Shown: positions 27,927 to 37,961, counted from the stretch's first letter. The stretch is DNA of 64,000 bases from Chryseobacterium sp. SORGH_AS_0447 (GCF_030818695.1 NZ_JAUTAR010000001.1:1482501-1546500); one strand, 5' to 3'. The notes: generated by a model not told the origin, from the letters alone. Made by a program: numbers and translations.

Positions 27927-28005
27927 CGTTTTGTTTAATATTAAAAAGCGAACCCGAATTGAAAAATCTGCGTCATCTGCAAAATCTGCGTGAGATAAAG
28001 CAAAA

Positions 28006-28037
28006 AAAATAGGGCTGCGTTCTCGCAGCCCTATTTT
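28006..28037 (-). terminator. Terminator of the CocE-type hydrolase gene
   Basis: Perfect stem AAAATAGGGCTGCG/CGCAGCCCTATTTT with a 4-base loop, overlapping the first base of the minus-strand stop region. Confidence 0.9.
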
Positions 28038-29896
28038 TATTTTAAAACTTCAACTTCAATCGCACTGTCTTCAAACACTTTGATAAACGCCTTCGTGTAA
28101 TCTTCTTTCGTTGCAAAATTCGGATTGGCCATAAATTTCTGCGGGTTGATGGCAAATAACGGGAACCAGGTCGAGGAAATCTGAATCTGGATCTTATGTC
28201 CTTTTTTAAAGGTATGAACCACGTCCTGAAGCCTGAAGTTCACCGCTGTTTTCTGATTGGGAATTAAAGCTTCCGCTTTTTCCTTCGAATTTCTGAACCT
28301 GGCCGGCATAATTTCGCTTCTTACCATCTGGTGATAGTTTCCGTAGATCACGCCTTCTTTCTTTTCAACAGGTTTAAAATCTTCAGGATAAATATCAATT
28401 AACTTTACTGCAAAATCGGCATCGGTGGAAGAGGAAGCGATATTTAATTTAGCCATAATTTCACCGGCTAATGTAAGGTCTTCTGCCAGAACGTCGGTGG
28501 TGAAAGTCAGTACATCCGGCCGGCCTTCTGCGAAACGCTGGTCTTCCGACATGTAATTTCTTGGAGTGAAGCCATTGAAATCTCTTAAATTTTCTGAGCT
28601 TAAAACCGGATTAGCCGGATCGCTGTAATATTCCGAGAAACCTTGCCCTGCTGTGTTTTTCAAAGTACCACCGGATAGGTAGAAGTTTACTTTTGTTGCT
28701 TCTTTCGGCGGATAGGCTGCAAATTCTCTCCACTGCTTTGCACCGGTGTCGTACATCATAGCTTCCGGTAAACCGGCATCCTGCCTGGTGTTTCCTTTTA
28801 AATAGTGGTTAAAGAATTTTGTTTCCAGGTTTTTCTGATAGTAGGTCGCGATGCTGTCGCCGAAATAAATCTGGTTGTGGAAATGTTTTCCCTCTTCACG
28901 ACCCCATCCGCCATGAGAAAACGGTCCCATCACAATGGTGTTTTTGGCTTTCGGACTTGTTTTTTCAATCGTTTTGTAAATATTCAGAGGTCCTGAAAGA
29001 TCTTCCGCATCAAACCAGCCTCCGACGGTCATCACGGCATGGTTTACATTTTTAAGATGCGGCAGGAGACCTCTCTTCTGCCAGAATTCATCGTAATTGG
29101 GATGATTCATAATCTCGGTCATGAAGAAATTGTCTTTGTAATATTTTTCGTAGCGGTCTTTCAAAGTCCCCATGTCACGGTAGAATTTCAGTCCGTCTTC
29201 AGACGTTGCTTTAATCATGGAATCATTGTACCAGGCTTTGTTTTCAGGTTTTGTCTTCTGAACCCCAAAAACAGGGAATGTCCTGAAGTAACCCAGCATA
29301 ATTTTTCCGTTGTGCAGGAAATCGTCGTTCCAGAAATCGGAGATCGGTGCCTGCGGTGAAGAGGCTACCAAAGCAGGGTGTTGTGCAAGAACCCCAACTG
29401 CCGTATAGAACCCCGGATAAGAAGTTCCGTACTGGCCCACTTTCCCGTTGTTGTCTTTAATGTTTTTAACCAGCCAGTCGATGGTGTCGTAGGTATCGGT
29501 GCTTTCGTCCACATCTTTTTTGGTTTTGTGGTCCACCTGTGGAGTCATGTTGGTAAAAGTACCTTCACTCATATATCTTCCGCGTACATCCTGATAGACG
29601 AAGATGTATTTGTCTTTCATTAAGTAAGAATTCGGGCCGACCTTCGTCTTATATTCATTTTCCCCGTATGGAGCCACGCTGTAGCAGGTTCGCTGCATCA
29701 GGAAAGGATATTTGTTCTTGCCGGAAATATCCTTTGGAATATATACCGAAGTGAAAAGCTTTACCCCATCACGCATCGGGATATAAACTTCTTTTTTAAT
29801 AAAATTATCCTTTACAAAAGTATCGGGCTGTTGCTTATTCTGCGAATTCCCTAAAGCAAACAGGAAAATCATCAGCATGGAAAAATGAAACTTCAT
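28037..29896 (-). CDS. Secreted CocE/NonD-family hydrolase (S15-type peptidase or acylase)
   Basis: 619 residues. Signal peptide (MKFHFSMLMIFLFALGNSQ). Alpha/beta-hydrolase domain of the CocE/X-Pro dipeptidyl-peptidase family: Ser in GTSYPGF (GxSxxG), motif VQDVRGRYMSEG, helical lid, and the C-terminal jelly-roll (about 400-619; VNFYLSGGTLKN, RLQDVVHTFKKGHKIQIQIS). Acts probably as peptidase or acylase/esterase outside the cell; substrate unknown. It has its own terminator. Confidence 0.88.
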   Translation of the reverse strand: MKFHFSMLMIFLFALGNSQNKQQPDTFVKDNFIKKEVYIPMRDGVKLFTSVYIPKDISGKNKYPFLMQRTCYSVAPYGENEYKTKVGPNSYLMKDKYIFVYQDVRGRYMSEGTFTNMTPQVDHKTKKDVDESTDTYDTIDWLVKNIKDNNGKVGQYGTSYPGFYTAVGVLAQHPALVASSPQAPISDFWNDDFLHNGKIMLGYFRTFPVFGVQKTKPENKAWYNDSMIKATSEDGLKFYRDMGTLKDRYEKYYKDNFFMTEIMNHPNYDEFWQKRGLLPHLKNVNHAVMTVGGWFDAEDLSGPLNIYKTIEKTSPKAKNTIVMGPFSHGGWGREEGKHFHNQIYFGDSIATYYQKNLETKFFNHYLKGNTRQDAGLPEAMMYDTGAKQWREFAAYPPKEATKVNFYLSGGTLKNTAGQGFSEYYSDPANPVLSSENLRDFNGFTPRNYMSEDQRFAEGRPDVLTFTTDVLAEDLTLAGEIMAKLNIASSSTDADFAVKLIDIYPEDFKPVEKKEGVIYGNYHQMVRSEIMPARFRNSKEKAEALIPNQKTAVNFRLQDVVHTFKKGHKIQIQISSTWFPLFAINPQKFMANPNFATKEDYTKAFIKVFEDSAIEVEVLK

Positions 29897-30060
29897 TATC
29901 TAAAAATTTAGTGCTAATTTAATCATAAATTGTTTTGCGTTAAATGGATGTTTGATATTAAGTGTCAAAATACTGGTATACAGGTTTTTATTATATATGA
30001 TTACAGTTGAAAATCAAATGGATTGGTTCAATTAATTATTAAAAAAGCGGATTATATGGG

Positions 30061-30093
30061 AAAGTCCATCTCATAAATTATGAAACGGACTTT
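30061..30093 (-). terminator. Possible terminator of the 126-residue secreted protein gene
   Basis: AAAGTCC...GGACTTT with an inner TCATAAATTATGA palindrome, in the 225-base gap between convergent/same-strand genes. No strong T run on the minus strand, so the call is uncertain. Confidence 0.4.
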
Positions 30094-30121
30094 TGTTATT
30101 TAATTACGTAAAGTGAAATTA

Positions 30122-30502
30122 TTATTTTTCAACAACAAATACAGCGGTTTTGTCAACCGTAATTATTCCGCTTTTTTCACTTTTTAGTTTAAATGAAGCC
30201 ACATGATTGTCGAATTTAAAAACAATGCTGTCATTAGTGATTTTTTTTAAATCTTTGACTGTGCTTTTGTCGGTAACAACATCATTTTGTTTAATCATAA
30301 TATCCTGGTCTGAAAAAATAATCTGGCTTTTCTGCTCAACTATTTTTTTCTTTACCATCTCATGCAATGCCAGATTCTTTAAATTGATTTGTTCTATATT
30401 ATAAGAATCAACAACATTCCAGTTTCCATTAAAATTATTTTTCTGAAATTCAGTAAATGACAAGCCAATCAGTACTGTTGACATGATAAGATATTTTTTC
30501 AT
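30122..30502 (-). CDS. Secreted lipocalin-like protein of unknown function
   Basis: 126 residues. Signal peptide (MKKYLIMSTVLIGLSFTEF). The remainder reads as beta strands with GNWNVVDSY near the start, IIFSDQDIMIKQND, and KIIVDKT-like ends, which suggests a lipocalin-like barrel (DUF-type). No reliable family motif. Sits next to another small secreted gene with a hairpin between. Confidence 0.6.
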   Translation of the reverse strand: MKKYLIMSTVLIGLSFTEFQKNNFNGNWNVVDSYNIEQINLKNLALHEMVKKKIVEQKSQIIFSDQDIMIKQNDVVTDKSTVKDLKKITNDSIVFKFDNHVASFKLKSEKSGIITVDKTAVFVVEK

Positions 30503-30516
30503 ATCTATAATATTTA

Positions 30517-30545
30517 AATTAGCGAGAACAATATTCTCGCTAATT
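30517..30545 (-). terminator. Terminator between two small secreted genes
   Basis: Stem AATTAGCGAGAA/TTCTCGCTAATT with a 5-base loop; lies just after the stop of the 143-residue gene on the minus strand. Confidence 0.65.
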
Positions 30546-30550
30546 ATTAT

Positions 30551-30982
30551 TTACTCCGGGTTATTTTTGATTACATTATCATTTAATTGATATAACACAT
30601 TTTGGATATTATTATCAATTTCTACTTTAGTACCTTTTTCATCATCTGTTAAAGTACCATCAATTGTATTTTTAACATCTCCATTTGCTCCCTGCTCCTG
30701 CATTATTTTTCCTTGGAAATGGTAGTGATGTCCACCACCGACCATATGAATATCATAATGATTAACTTTAGGGCCTGACCAACCTATTGAAACATCTACC
30801 CAGCCATAGATATGCCATGAAGTTCCATTTGTGTCAGTAATGTATTCATCAACTTTAATTCTTTTAAAGAAGTTTATACTTTTTGACTCTAAAGTTTTAA
30901 AAAGGGTTGAAGTAAGTGTAGTGGTATTTGCAGTTACCAATCCTGCAAAGCCGATCATAGCAGTTAAAAGAATTTTTTTCAT
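30551..30982 (-). CDS. Small secreted protein, His-rich loop
   Basis: 143 residues from the ATG at 30982 (MKKILLTAMIGFAGLVTAN, signal peptide). Mature part starts with TTTLTSTL and has WHIYGWVDVSIGW followed by HYDIHMVGGGHHYHFQGKI, a His-rich stretch (possible metal site). No known domain recognised. The frame extends 15 codons upstream but the signal peptide is at this ATG. Confidence 0.6.
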   Translation of the reverse strand: MKKILLTAMIGFAGLVTANTTTLTSTLFKTLESKSINFFKRIKVDEYITDTNGTSWHIYGWVDVSIGWSGPKVNHYDIHMVGGGHHYHFQGKIMQEQGANGDVKNTIDGTLTDDEKGTKVEIDNNIQNVLYQLNDNVIKNNPE

Positions 30983-31124
30983 AGTTTTTAATTTAAAATT
31001 TAGTTTTAGATTGCAATCTAATAACAATATTATTAATTTTTTTTATACACCAAATAGTGTATTAATATTTTTTTAATTTTTTTCTTTAAATAATTAACAA
31101 ATTTTTGAACATAAATTATCTGAA

Positions 31125-33824
31125 CTACTTTCTATTCCCGGCAAATTTATTCAGCTTCATCGTCAGCGAAAACATGATGTATCTTCTGAGGATCAGGTCT
31201 TCCCGGTCTTCTACATAAGCTGCGGTAATATTTCTTCGGACGCTCTGGTTCTGGTTCAGTACGTCATATACTTTTACCCTCGCCGTAAGCTGCTTTTTAT
31301 AAAATGAATAGCCGATGCCGGAATTCAGGAAGTAAAAATCCCTTTTGAACCCCGGAGCAATATTGGAGCTGGTGTTGTACTCGAAATCGTTTTCGAAAAT
31401 CAGGTTTGTTTTCAGGAAATAATTGGTCAGCTCTACCCTGAATGTCTGATAAGTATTCCTGATGCTTTCCACACTGTAATTTTTATAATCGGAAAAAGAA
31501 TAAGTCAGCGTATAAGAAGGTTTGATATTGATTTTATCCTTTTTATCATACATGATATTGATCCCGGGGGTAAGCACATACGAATTCCCGGTAAACAGCT
31601 GGCCATTGATAAATCCGCGGCTGTACCGGTAGCTCAGGCCGGCCTTCGGACTGACAGTGAGTTTCTGATCGCTCCATTTCAGTGTCTTGCTGAAACCTCC
31701 CGAGAAATTGGCGCTTTTGTTTCCGCTGATGTTGGTGTAGGTAACAAACTGTTTCCCGGAATCGTCATAATAGGAAAAGCTGGTGGTATCGTTGCTGTTG
31801 TAAGTAAAAGACAGGCTGAGATGATAATTGATGTTCTTCGGAACATTGAAATTGTTGAAATAAAGGCTGGTCCGGTTGCTCCAGGCATTTTTAAGATCCG
31901 GATTTCCCTGGTAGGTCACCAGAGGATTCGATTCGTCTACATAAGGGATCAGCCGTTGGGATGAAGGAATGGTAAAGCTTGCCGAGTTGTAGATATTCAA
32001 CCTGGAATTTTCAGAGATTTTGTACTGTAAGCCTGCATTATAATCCGGCAGGATAAAATTCCGGCTAAGTTCAAAATGCTGACCGTTGAAAACGGATTGG
32101 TACTTCAGATCGGTAAAATCAACATTTGCTGAAGCCCAGAAATTGTATTTCTGTTTATTGAGTTCAAGAGTAATTTGGGGTGAAAATTGGTTGTTCCTTT
32201 CGTCGGAACTGTTGGACAAAGCTAGATTGTAATTGGAATACTGCCCGGTCGCCGGATCAAAGTCATGAACGAGCCTGTCGTTAAAAGCATTGGCCGAATT
32301 ATAATTCAGCCCGAAATTAATGTTCAGGGAATCGGAAAGGGGTTCCGTGTATTTGGCGTTGAAGGAATAGCTGCTGTTCTGCGCTTTGGTTCGGGTCAGC
32401 TGGTTTCTGAAATCCCGTTTCGCGGGATCTTCGATGCCGTTGTCGTAAAAGAAGGTCTGGGAATTGGTAAGGCTTCTGTTTTTATTTTCGGTGATCGAAG
32501 TATTTAAACTGGAATAAAAAGACCTTCCTTTCTTACTGAACTTTCTTGAGTAATGGATGTTCGGGGTAAAAGCGTTGCTTTCCGAATCCGAGCTTCCGGC
32601 GGACTGGCTTTCATTTAACAGCATATCGTCCCGGAAAGTGGCCGAGCTGAATGTGGTAGAATTCGCTGTTGTTGAATGCGAAAAAGCCGGAGAAAAGTAA
32701 ATGGTGCTCAGCGTATCGGGCTTTATCTTTACGGATGAGGTGAAATTGTATTGTTCGGATCCGTTTTCCCCTGTGCTTTCCGAATTGGTCTTGAGGTTAT
32801 AATCCGGAAGAAAGGTGGTTTTTGAAATTTTAGAAGCGGTCTGCAGGTTGGTTTCCGTACGGGTAAGACCCAATGCATCGAGATCAATTTCGTTGCTCAG
32901 CCTGTCGGTGTAGTTGACACCGATGGTGGTCGACTTCTGGATTCCTTTCATGTTGTTTCCGGCCTGTATGTTGCGGGAGCCCTCACCGGAATCTCCCCTG
33001 GAATTCACGTTGTTGGAAGAAAGAACCATGCTGATCTTCCGTTTGTCTCTGAAATAGCTCAGGAAACCGCTGCCTTCATATCGTTTGTCGGAGCCGTAAC
33101 CGGCGGTAATCCTCGAGAGGAAGCCTTTGTTTTTCTTATCATCAATGGTGAAATTGATGGTCGTATTCTCCGATTTCGTTGGTTTTCCGGTAAGCTCTTC
33201 TTCGCGGGTTTTGGTGGTGGTAAACTGGATATTCTTGATGATATCCGCCGGGATATTTTTCAAGGCAATCTTTCCGTCCTTATCGAAAAAAGGTTTCCCG
33301 TTGATCATGATCTGGTCGACCTGTTTTCCATTGGCGGTAATTTTTCCGTCGTTATCTATTTCCACGCCGCCGATGTTTTTCAGGAGCTCTTCAATATTGC
33401 TATCGGGGCGCACTTTGATGGCAGCGGCATTAAACTCAATGGTGTCCTTTTTAATTTTTACCGGGGCCACGGTAATTTTAACTTCTTCAATATCGGTTAC
33501 CTTGTTCTGATCCAGTTCCAGCGTTCCGATATCAACGGACTGATTGATTTTGTCAAATATTTTTGAATAAGAAGCTGATTTTTCTGCATCGACTTTTAAA
33601 ATGGATGCTTCTTTAAGTTCATCTGTTTTTAATGAAAATTTACCTTCCTTATTGGTAGAAGTGTAATTGACAATGGAAGAATCCTTTCGCTTTAGCAGAT
33701 ATACTGTCGCATTTTCCAGGGGCTTTTTCTTAAAGTCTACAACGTTCCCTTCAACACTGAACTTCTGTCCGCTCAGCATGAGAAATGGCAGTAAAAACAT
33801 CAGCAGCCACAGAATCTTCTTCAT
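31125..33824 (-). CDS. Outer-membrane beta-barrel protein with carboxypeptidase-regulatory-like domain
   Basis: 899 residues. Signal peptide (MKKILWLLMFLLPFLMLSGQ). N-terminal CarboxypepD_reg-like Ig domain (about 22-105; VEGNVVDFKKKPLENATVYL), then a plug-like domain (about 130-215; AAIKVRPDSNIEELLKNIGG, VDQIMINGKPFFDKDGKIAL) and a large barrel (about 230-899). The barrel end is LTMKLNKFAGNRK. This is the TonB-receptor-like OMP_b-brl_3 type. A second copy lies upstream. Ligand unknown. Confidence 0.88.
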   Translation of the reverse strand: MKKILWLLMFLLPFLMLSGQKFSVEGNVVDFKKKPLENATVYLLKRKDSSIVNYTSTNKEGKFSLKTDELKEASILKVDAEKSASYSKIFDKINQSVDIGTLELDQNKVTDIEEVKITVAPVKIKKDTIEFNAAAIKVRPDSNIEELLKNIGGVEIDNDGKITANGKQVDQIMINGKPFFDKDGKIALKNIPADIIKNIQFTTTKTREEELTGKPTKSENTTINFTIDDKKNKGFLSRITAGYGSDKRYEGSGFLSYFRDKRKISMVLSSNNVNSRGDSGEGSRNIQAGNNMKGIQKSTTIGVNYTDRLSNEIDLDALGLTRTETNLQTASKISKTTFLPDYNLKTNSESTGENGSEQYNFTSSVKIKPDTLSTIYFSPAFSHSTTANSTTFSSATFRDDMLLNESQSAGSSDSESNAFTPNIHYSRKFSKKGRSFYSSLNTSITENKNRSLTNSQTFFYDNGIEDPAKRDFRNQLTRTKAQNSSYSFNAKYTEPLSDSLNINFGLNYNSANAFNDRLVHDFDPATGQYSNYNLALSNSSDERNNQFSPQITLELNKQKYNFWASANVDFTDLKYQSVFNGQHFELSRNFILPDYNAGLQYKISENSRLNIYNSASFTIPSSQRLIPYVDESNPLVTYQGNPDLKNAWSNRTSLYFNNFNVPKNINYHLSLSFTYNSNDTTSFSYYDDSGKQFVTYTNISGNKSANFSGGFSKTLKWSDQKLTVSPKAGLSYRYSRGFINGQLFTGNSYVLTPGINIMYDKKDKINIKPSYTLTYSFSDYKNYSVESIRNTYQTFRVELTNYFLKTNLIFENDFEYNTSSNIAPGFKRDFYFLNSGIGYSFYKKQLTARVKVYDVLNQNQSVRRNITAAYVEDREDLILRRYIMFSLTMKLNKFAGNRK

Positions 33825-33857
33825 AACTTTCTTTTGAACGTGCTAAAATATAAAAAA

Positions 33858-33877
33858 ACATCCCTTAGTAGGGATGT
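33858..33877 (-). terminator. Terminator between the two barrel genes
   Basis: Stem ACATCCC/GGGATGT with loop TTAGTA. On the minus strand it is followed by a run of seven or more T. It separates transcription of the upstream paralogue from the downstream one. Confidence 0.85.
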
Positions 33878-33901
33878 CGGCAATTTAAAATAATTTTAAA
33901 T

Positions 33902-36673
33902 CTATGGGGTTTGTGTTTTGTTGCGTGCAAATTTGTTGAGCTTCATGGTAAGGGAGAACATGACGTAGCGTTTCAGAATCAGGTCATCGCGGTCTTCAAA
34001 ATAAGTGCTTGAGATAACTCTTCTTACGCTCTGGTTCTGGTTCAGCACATCATATACCTTCACTTTTGCCGTCAGCTGTTTGTTGAAAAAGGAATAGCCG
34101 ACGCTCGTGTTCCAGAAGTAAAAATCCCTTTTGAAGCCCGGAGCGATATTGTTATTGGTATTGTATTCAAGATCGTTCCCCAGGATCAGCCTGCTTTTGA
34201 AGATGTAGTTCGTAAGCTCCAGCTTCAGGATCTGGTTGCTGGTATTTACCTGGTCGATGCTGTAATTCTTATATTTTGAAAAGTTATATCCTAAGGTATA
34301 AGAAGGTTTTACCGTCAGCTTATCTTTAATTTCATAAGTGAGGTTAAGTCCGGGATTGATGCTGTAGGAACTGCTGGAAAATTCCTGTCCGTTGATGAAT
34401 CCTTTGTTAAAATTGTAATTGGAATTGAATCTGGGGTTGATGGTGAGTTTGTTTTCTTTCCATTTGAACGTTTTGCTGAAACCTCCTCCAAAGTTGAAGT
34501 TTTTATTTCCGCTGATGTTGGCATAGGTTATCAGCTGCTTTCCGCTTTCGTCGAAGGAAGAATAGTTGATGATGTCGTTATTTTTATAGGTAAACCCAAT
34601 GTTCATGAAATAGGAGGTGTTTTTCACCATGTTAAAGTTATTGAAATACAGGTAGGTAGAATTTGTCCATGTATTTTTAAGGTTTGGATTTCCCTGATAA
34701 GAAACCAGTGGATTGATGACATCCAGGTAAGGAGTAAGCTGTTCTGCCGTAGGAATAGTGAAATCGGCGAAATTGTATAAGTTTAATCTTTTATTCTGGG
34801 AAAATTCATAATTCATTCCCATGTTATAGCTTGGGAGAACGAAGTTTTTCTGCAATTCGTAATTCTGATTATTAAAGCGGGAATTTACATTCATGTTGGA
34901 AAATTCTGCTTTTACTGAGCCCCACGCGTTGATTTTCTTTTTGTTGACTTCAAAGGATAATTCAGGAGCTATTTCATCGATCTTCTGATCCATCCGGTTG
35001 GATAAAGCATCATTATAACTGGAGTACTGCTGGGTTGATGTATTGAAATCATTAACATCCCTTATGTTTCTCATGGCCGCGGAATTGTAGCTCAAATTCA
35101 GTCCTACACTGATAGAATCGGTAATGGGTTCGGAATATCCGGTACTGAACCGGTAATTGTTATTTTGGTTTTTCTTCAGTGAGAATTGGTTTCGGTTGTC
35201 ATTCGGCTGGGTCCCCAGATAAAATATATTTTCGGACCTGTTCAGTTTGTTTTCTTTATTTTCACCAATGCTGCTGTTTATATTCGCATGCATTTCCCTG
35301 CCTTTTTTCCTGAATTTTTTAGAGAAATAAATATTGGGATTGAATGAATTGTTTTCGGAGTCGGTTTTCGAATAGCTGTTGCTTGTATTCAGCAGGTCAT
35401 TATCCTTGAATGTGCTGGAATTACTGTTACTGAAGTTATGAAGCTCATTTCGTGAAAACGCCGGCGAGAAATAAATGCTCGTTAAAGAATCCAGATGGAT
35501 CCGGGCAGCCAGGTCGAGACTATATTGTCTGGAATCATTTTCACCGTTGCTTTCAGAATTTGTTTTTAGCGTATAATCCGGCAGCAGCGTGGTTCTTGAA
35601 ACTTTGGATCTGGTTTCGAGGTTATTGCCGATGTGGATCAGGCTCAGATTATCCAGGTCTGCATCTTTGCCGAATTTATCACTGTAATTCAGCCCGATGG
35701 TGGTGGACTTCTGAATGCCTTTGGTGTTGTTTCCGCCGGAAGTATAGTAAGTGGTTCCACCGCTGGTAACAACGGAGCCGCCCTGCATCAGCCAGGAGTT
35801 TCTCCCGCGTCCCATGCTGTCGAAAACCTCATCGCTTGAAAAACCCTGGGAGTTGATATTGTTCGACGCAGCCAGCAGGCTGATCTTCGTATTGTTTTTA
35901 AAATAGCTTACAAGCCCGCTGCCTTCATACCGCTTATCAGAGCCGTAGCCTAAAGTAAGCCTTGAAATCAGTCCTTTGTTTTTCTTTTCGTCGATGTTGA
36001 AATTGATGGTGGCATTATTGGATTTTGAGTTTTTGCCGCTGAGCTCTTCCTCTTTGGTTTTGGTCGTCGTGAACTGAATGTTTTTGATGATGTCGGCAGG
36101 AAGATTCTGTAAAGCGATCTTACCGGTCTTATCAAAGAAAGGTTTGCCGTTAATGGTAATCTGGTCAACCTCTTTTCCGTTGATGGTAATTTTACCGTCG
36201 TTATCGATCTGTACCCCTGGGATCTGTTTCAGGAGCTCCTCGATTTTACTGTCCGGCCGCACTTTTATGGAAGAAGCATTAAATTCAATGGTATCTTTTT
36301 TTACTTTAACGGGTGAAGCGGTAAGTTTCACCTCCTGGATATTGGTGACCGAATTTCTTTCTAGCTCTATTTCTCCTAAAGAAACGGACTGGCTGATATT
36401 TTCAAAATTTTTGGAATAGGAAACCAGTTTTTCTGCATCTACTTTCAGGATGCCCGGCTCTGTAAGGTCGTCGGTTTTTAATGAGAAATTTCCTTCCCGG
36501 TTGGTGGATGTGTAATTGATGATGGAAGAATCCTTCTGTTTCAGAAGATAAATGGTGGCATTTTCTACAGGTTTTTTTTCAAAGTTTAAAACCCTTCCGC
36601 TAATGTTTAATTTTTGGGCATTAAAAAACAGCATATTCAGCATTAATACCAGCAGCAGCAATAGTTTTCTCAT
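33902..36673 (-). CDS. Outer-membrane beta-barrel protein, paralogue of the downstream gene
   Basis: 923 residues, with the same domain order: signal peptide (MRKLLLLLVLMLNMLFFNAQ), CarboxypepD_reg-like domain (RVLNFEKKPVENATIYLLK), plug region (SIKVRPDSKIEELLKQI) and barrel. It shares long stretches with the other copy (KDTIEFNA-SIKVRPDS, DGKITINGKEVDQI). It also has a Gly/Ser-rich insertion (SWLMQGGSVVTSGGTTYYTS) missing in the other, probably an extracellular loop. Tandem duplication with divergence. Ligand unknown. Confidence 0.88.
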   Translation of the reverse strand: MRKLLLLLVLMLNMLFFNAQKLNISGRVLNFEKKPVENATIYLLKQKDSSIINYTSTNREGNFSLKTDDLTEPGILKVDAEKLVSYSKNFENISQSVSLGEIELERNSVTNIQEVKLTASPVKVKKDTIEFNASSIKVRPDSKIEELLKQIPGVQIDNDGKITINGKEVDQITINGKPFFDKTGKIALQNLPADIIKNIQFTTTKTKEEELSGKNSKSNNATINFNIDEKKNKGLISRLTLGYGSDKRYEGSGLVSYFKNNTKISLLAASNNINSQGFSSDEVFDSMGRGRNSWLMQGGSVVTSGGTTYYTSGGNNTKGIQKSTTIGLNYSDKFGKDADLDNLSLIHIGNNLETRSKVSRTTLLPDYTLKTNSESNGENDSRQYSLDLAARIHLDSLTSIYFSPAFSRNELHNFSNSNSSTFKDNDLLNTSNSYSKTDSENNSFNPNIYFSKKFRKKGREMHANINSSIGENKENKLNRSENIFYLGTQPNDNRNQFSLKKNQNNNYRFSTGYSEPITDSISVGLNLSYNSAAMRNIRDVNDFNTSTQQYSSYNDALSNRMDQKIDEIAPELSFEVNKKKINAWGSVKAEFSNMNVNSRFNNQNYELQKNFVLPSYNMGMNYEFSQNKRLNLYNFADFTIPTAEQLTPYLDVINPLVSYQGNPNLKNTWTNSTYLYFNNFNMVKNTSYFMNIGFTYKNNDIINYSSFDESGKQLITYANISGNKNFNFGGGFSKTFKWKENKLTINPRFNSNYNFNKGFINGQEFSSSSYSINPGLNLTYEIKDKLTVKPSYTLGYNFSKYKNYSIDQVNTSNQILKLELTNYIFKSRLILGNDLEYNTNNNIAPGFKRDFYFWNTSVGYSFFNKQLTAKVKVYDVLNQNQSVRRVISSTYFEDRDDLILKRYVMFSLTMKLNKFARNKTQTP

Positions 36674-36803
36674 AGAGTTGATGATTATCAGTGCCGCAAA
36701 ATTATAGAAAAAATAATGTTGAAAATAATAGTCTCAGAGTTAAATACCGTTAATATTTCCACCCAAAAATTCCTGTAATTGTTAAGTTTCCATAAAAAAT
36801 AAA

Positions 36804-36827
36804 AACACCTCTTAAAAAAGAGATGTT
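36804..36827 (-). terminator. Terminator of the BON/SH3 gene
   Basis: Stem AACACCTCTT/AAGAGATGTT (one mismatch) followed on the minus strand by a TTTTTATTTTT-like run. Confidence 0.75.
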
Positions 36828-36852
36828 CTTATGATTACTTTGAGACTGAAAT

Positions 36853-37272
36853 TTAAGCTCTCAAATATCTTGAATAGGCGTATCCTTCCTGTCCGTCGTC
36901 AGTTTTTACTTTCCACCAGTCGTCCGAAGTCTGTTCGATCAGTGTTACGGAAGATCCTTTTGTTGCTTTTCCGACAACCGCTGCATCTGTAGAAGGCTCC
37001 TGTCTGATATTTAAATTAGATTCATCCGTTGCAACGGTAAGGGCAGTTCCTGCTGAAAGCCCGGCTACCTGAACATCGATATTGATGTCTGAAGCAGAAT
37101 AGGTAGAGTCAATAGCTCCTAACGCATTCCATACCGCGTCTTTAGCTGCTGTATTGGAAGCACTTCCCGAAACATAAAGAATTCCGTCCTGTTCCTGAAC
37201 CTGAAGATTGGAAATTCCTGCAGACTGGGCCGCAGAAACCACATTTGAATATTTATCCTGTAATGTATTCAT
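36853..37272 (-). CDS. BON-domain plus SH3-domain protein
   Basis: 139 residues. BON domain (about 10-70; NLQVQEQDGILYVSGSASN) then a bacterial SH3 domain (about 80-139; NLNIRQEPSTDAAVVGKATKG, WWKVKTDDGQEGYAYSRYL). No signal peptide seen at the start (MNTLQDKYSNVV). BON domains bind membranes or phospholipids in osmotic-stress proteins and SH3 domains often bind cell wall. Next to a BON lipoprotein with a 6-base gap. Confidence 0.85.
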   Translation of the reverse strand: MNTLQDKYSNVVSAAQSAGISNLQVQEQDGILYVSGSASNTAAKDAVWNALGAIDSTYSASDINIDVQVAGLSAGTALTVATDESNLNIRQEPSTDAAVVGKATKGSSVTLIEQTSDDWWKVKTDDGQEGYAYSRYLRA

Positions 37273-37278
37273 GGCTTA

Positions 37279-37773
37279 TTATTTTGTTACAGTATAGTTA
37301 TAATTTACTTTTCCTACTTTCAAAGCATCTACCGATTCTTTTACTTTTCTGGCATCAGAAGAAGAAATATTTCCGGTAAGCGTAAGTTCTCCGTTCACTA
37401 CTTCCACTTTCACTCCAGGAATGTCTTTTACGGCATCTTGTACTTTCTGCTGTACTTCAGGAGCAACGGCAGATTGTGTTTCAATAGCAGGAGCAGCGGT
37501 TGCAGAAGGCGCTACGGTAGCCATATCCATCACTTCTTTTACTCCGTTGATGGCTTTTAATTGTTTGATCATGGCGTCTTTAGCTTCCTGTGTTTCGAAA
37601 GTTCCGCTTAGATGGGCTACTCCGTCTTTTACTTCTACGGAAGCATTCGGATTAGAAACCACTACCGTAGTAGCCTGAGTCTGAAGATCAGCATCAGAAA
37701 CTTTTTTCTTGCAGGAAACAGATCCGAAAGATACAGCGATAGCCAGTGCAGCCATAGCAATTGATTTTTTCAT
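37279..37773 (-). CDS. Lipoprotein with two BON domains
   Basis: 164 residues. Lipobox in SFGSVSCKKK (Cys21). Two BON repeats (about 28-85 and 105-162; SVEVKDGVAHLSGTF and VKVEVVNGELTLTGNI) with an Ala/Thr/Pro linker. OsmY-like role in envelope stress is inferred from the family. Likely an operon with the BON/SH3 gene. Confidence 0.85.
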   Translation of the reverse strand: MKKSIAMAALAIAVSFGSVSCKKKVSDADLQTQATTVVVSNPNASVEVKDGVAHLSGTFETQEAKDAMIKQLKAINGVKEVMDMATVAPSATAAPAIETQSAVAPEVQQKVQDAVKDIPGVKVEVVNGELTLTGNISSSDARKVKESVDALKVGKVNYNYTVTK

Positions 37774-37961
37774 AGTTGTATATTTTTAATGTTAATACAA
37801 GTAAATATTATAGTAAAATGTATACCAAAATGTAAAAATTCGAATGATTTTTTATGAATTTTCCTCAATGCTTTTCAAAATAGTCGGATTGGTGTTCAAA
37901 AGCCATTCCTGACAAAAATTAATCGAATAATAAATCGTCATCATTCCAATTGTAAAAATAT

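Noticed and set aside
31045..31062. Terminator for the first barrel gene (ATACAC/GTGTAT)
   Set aside because: The T run is on the plus strand while the gene is on the minus strand; not a proper terminator for it.
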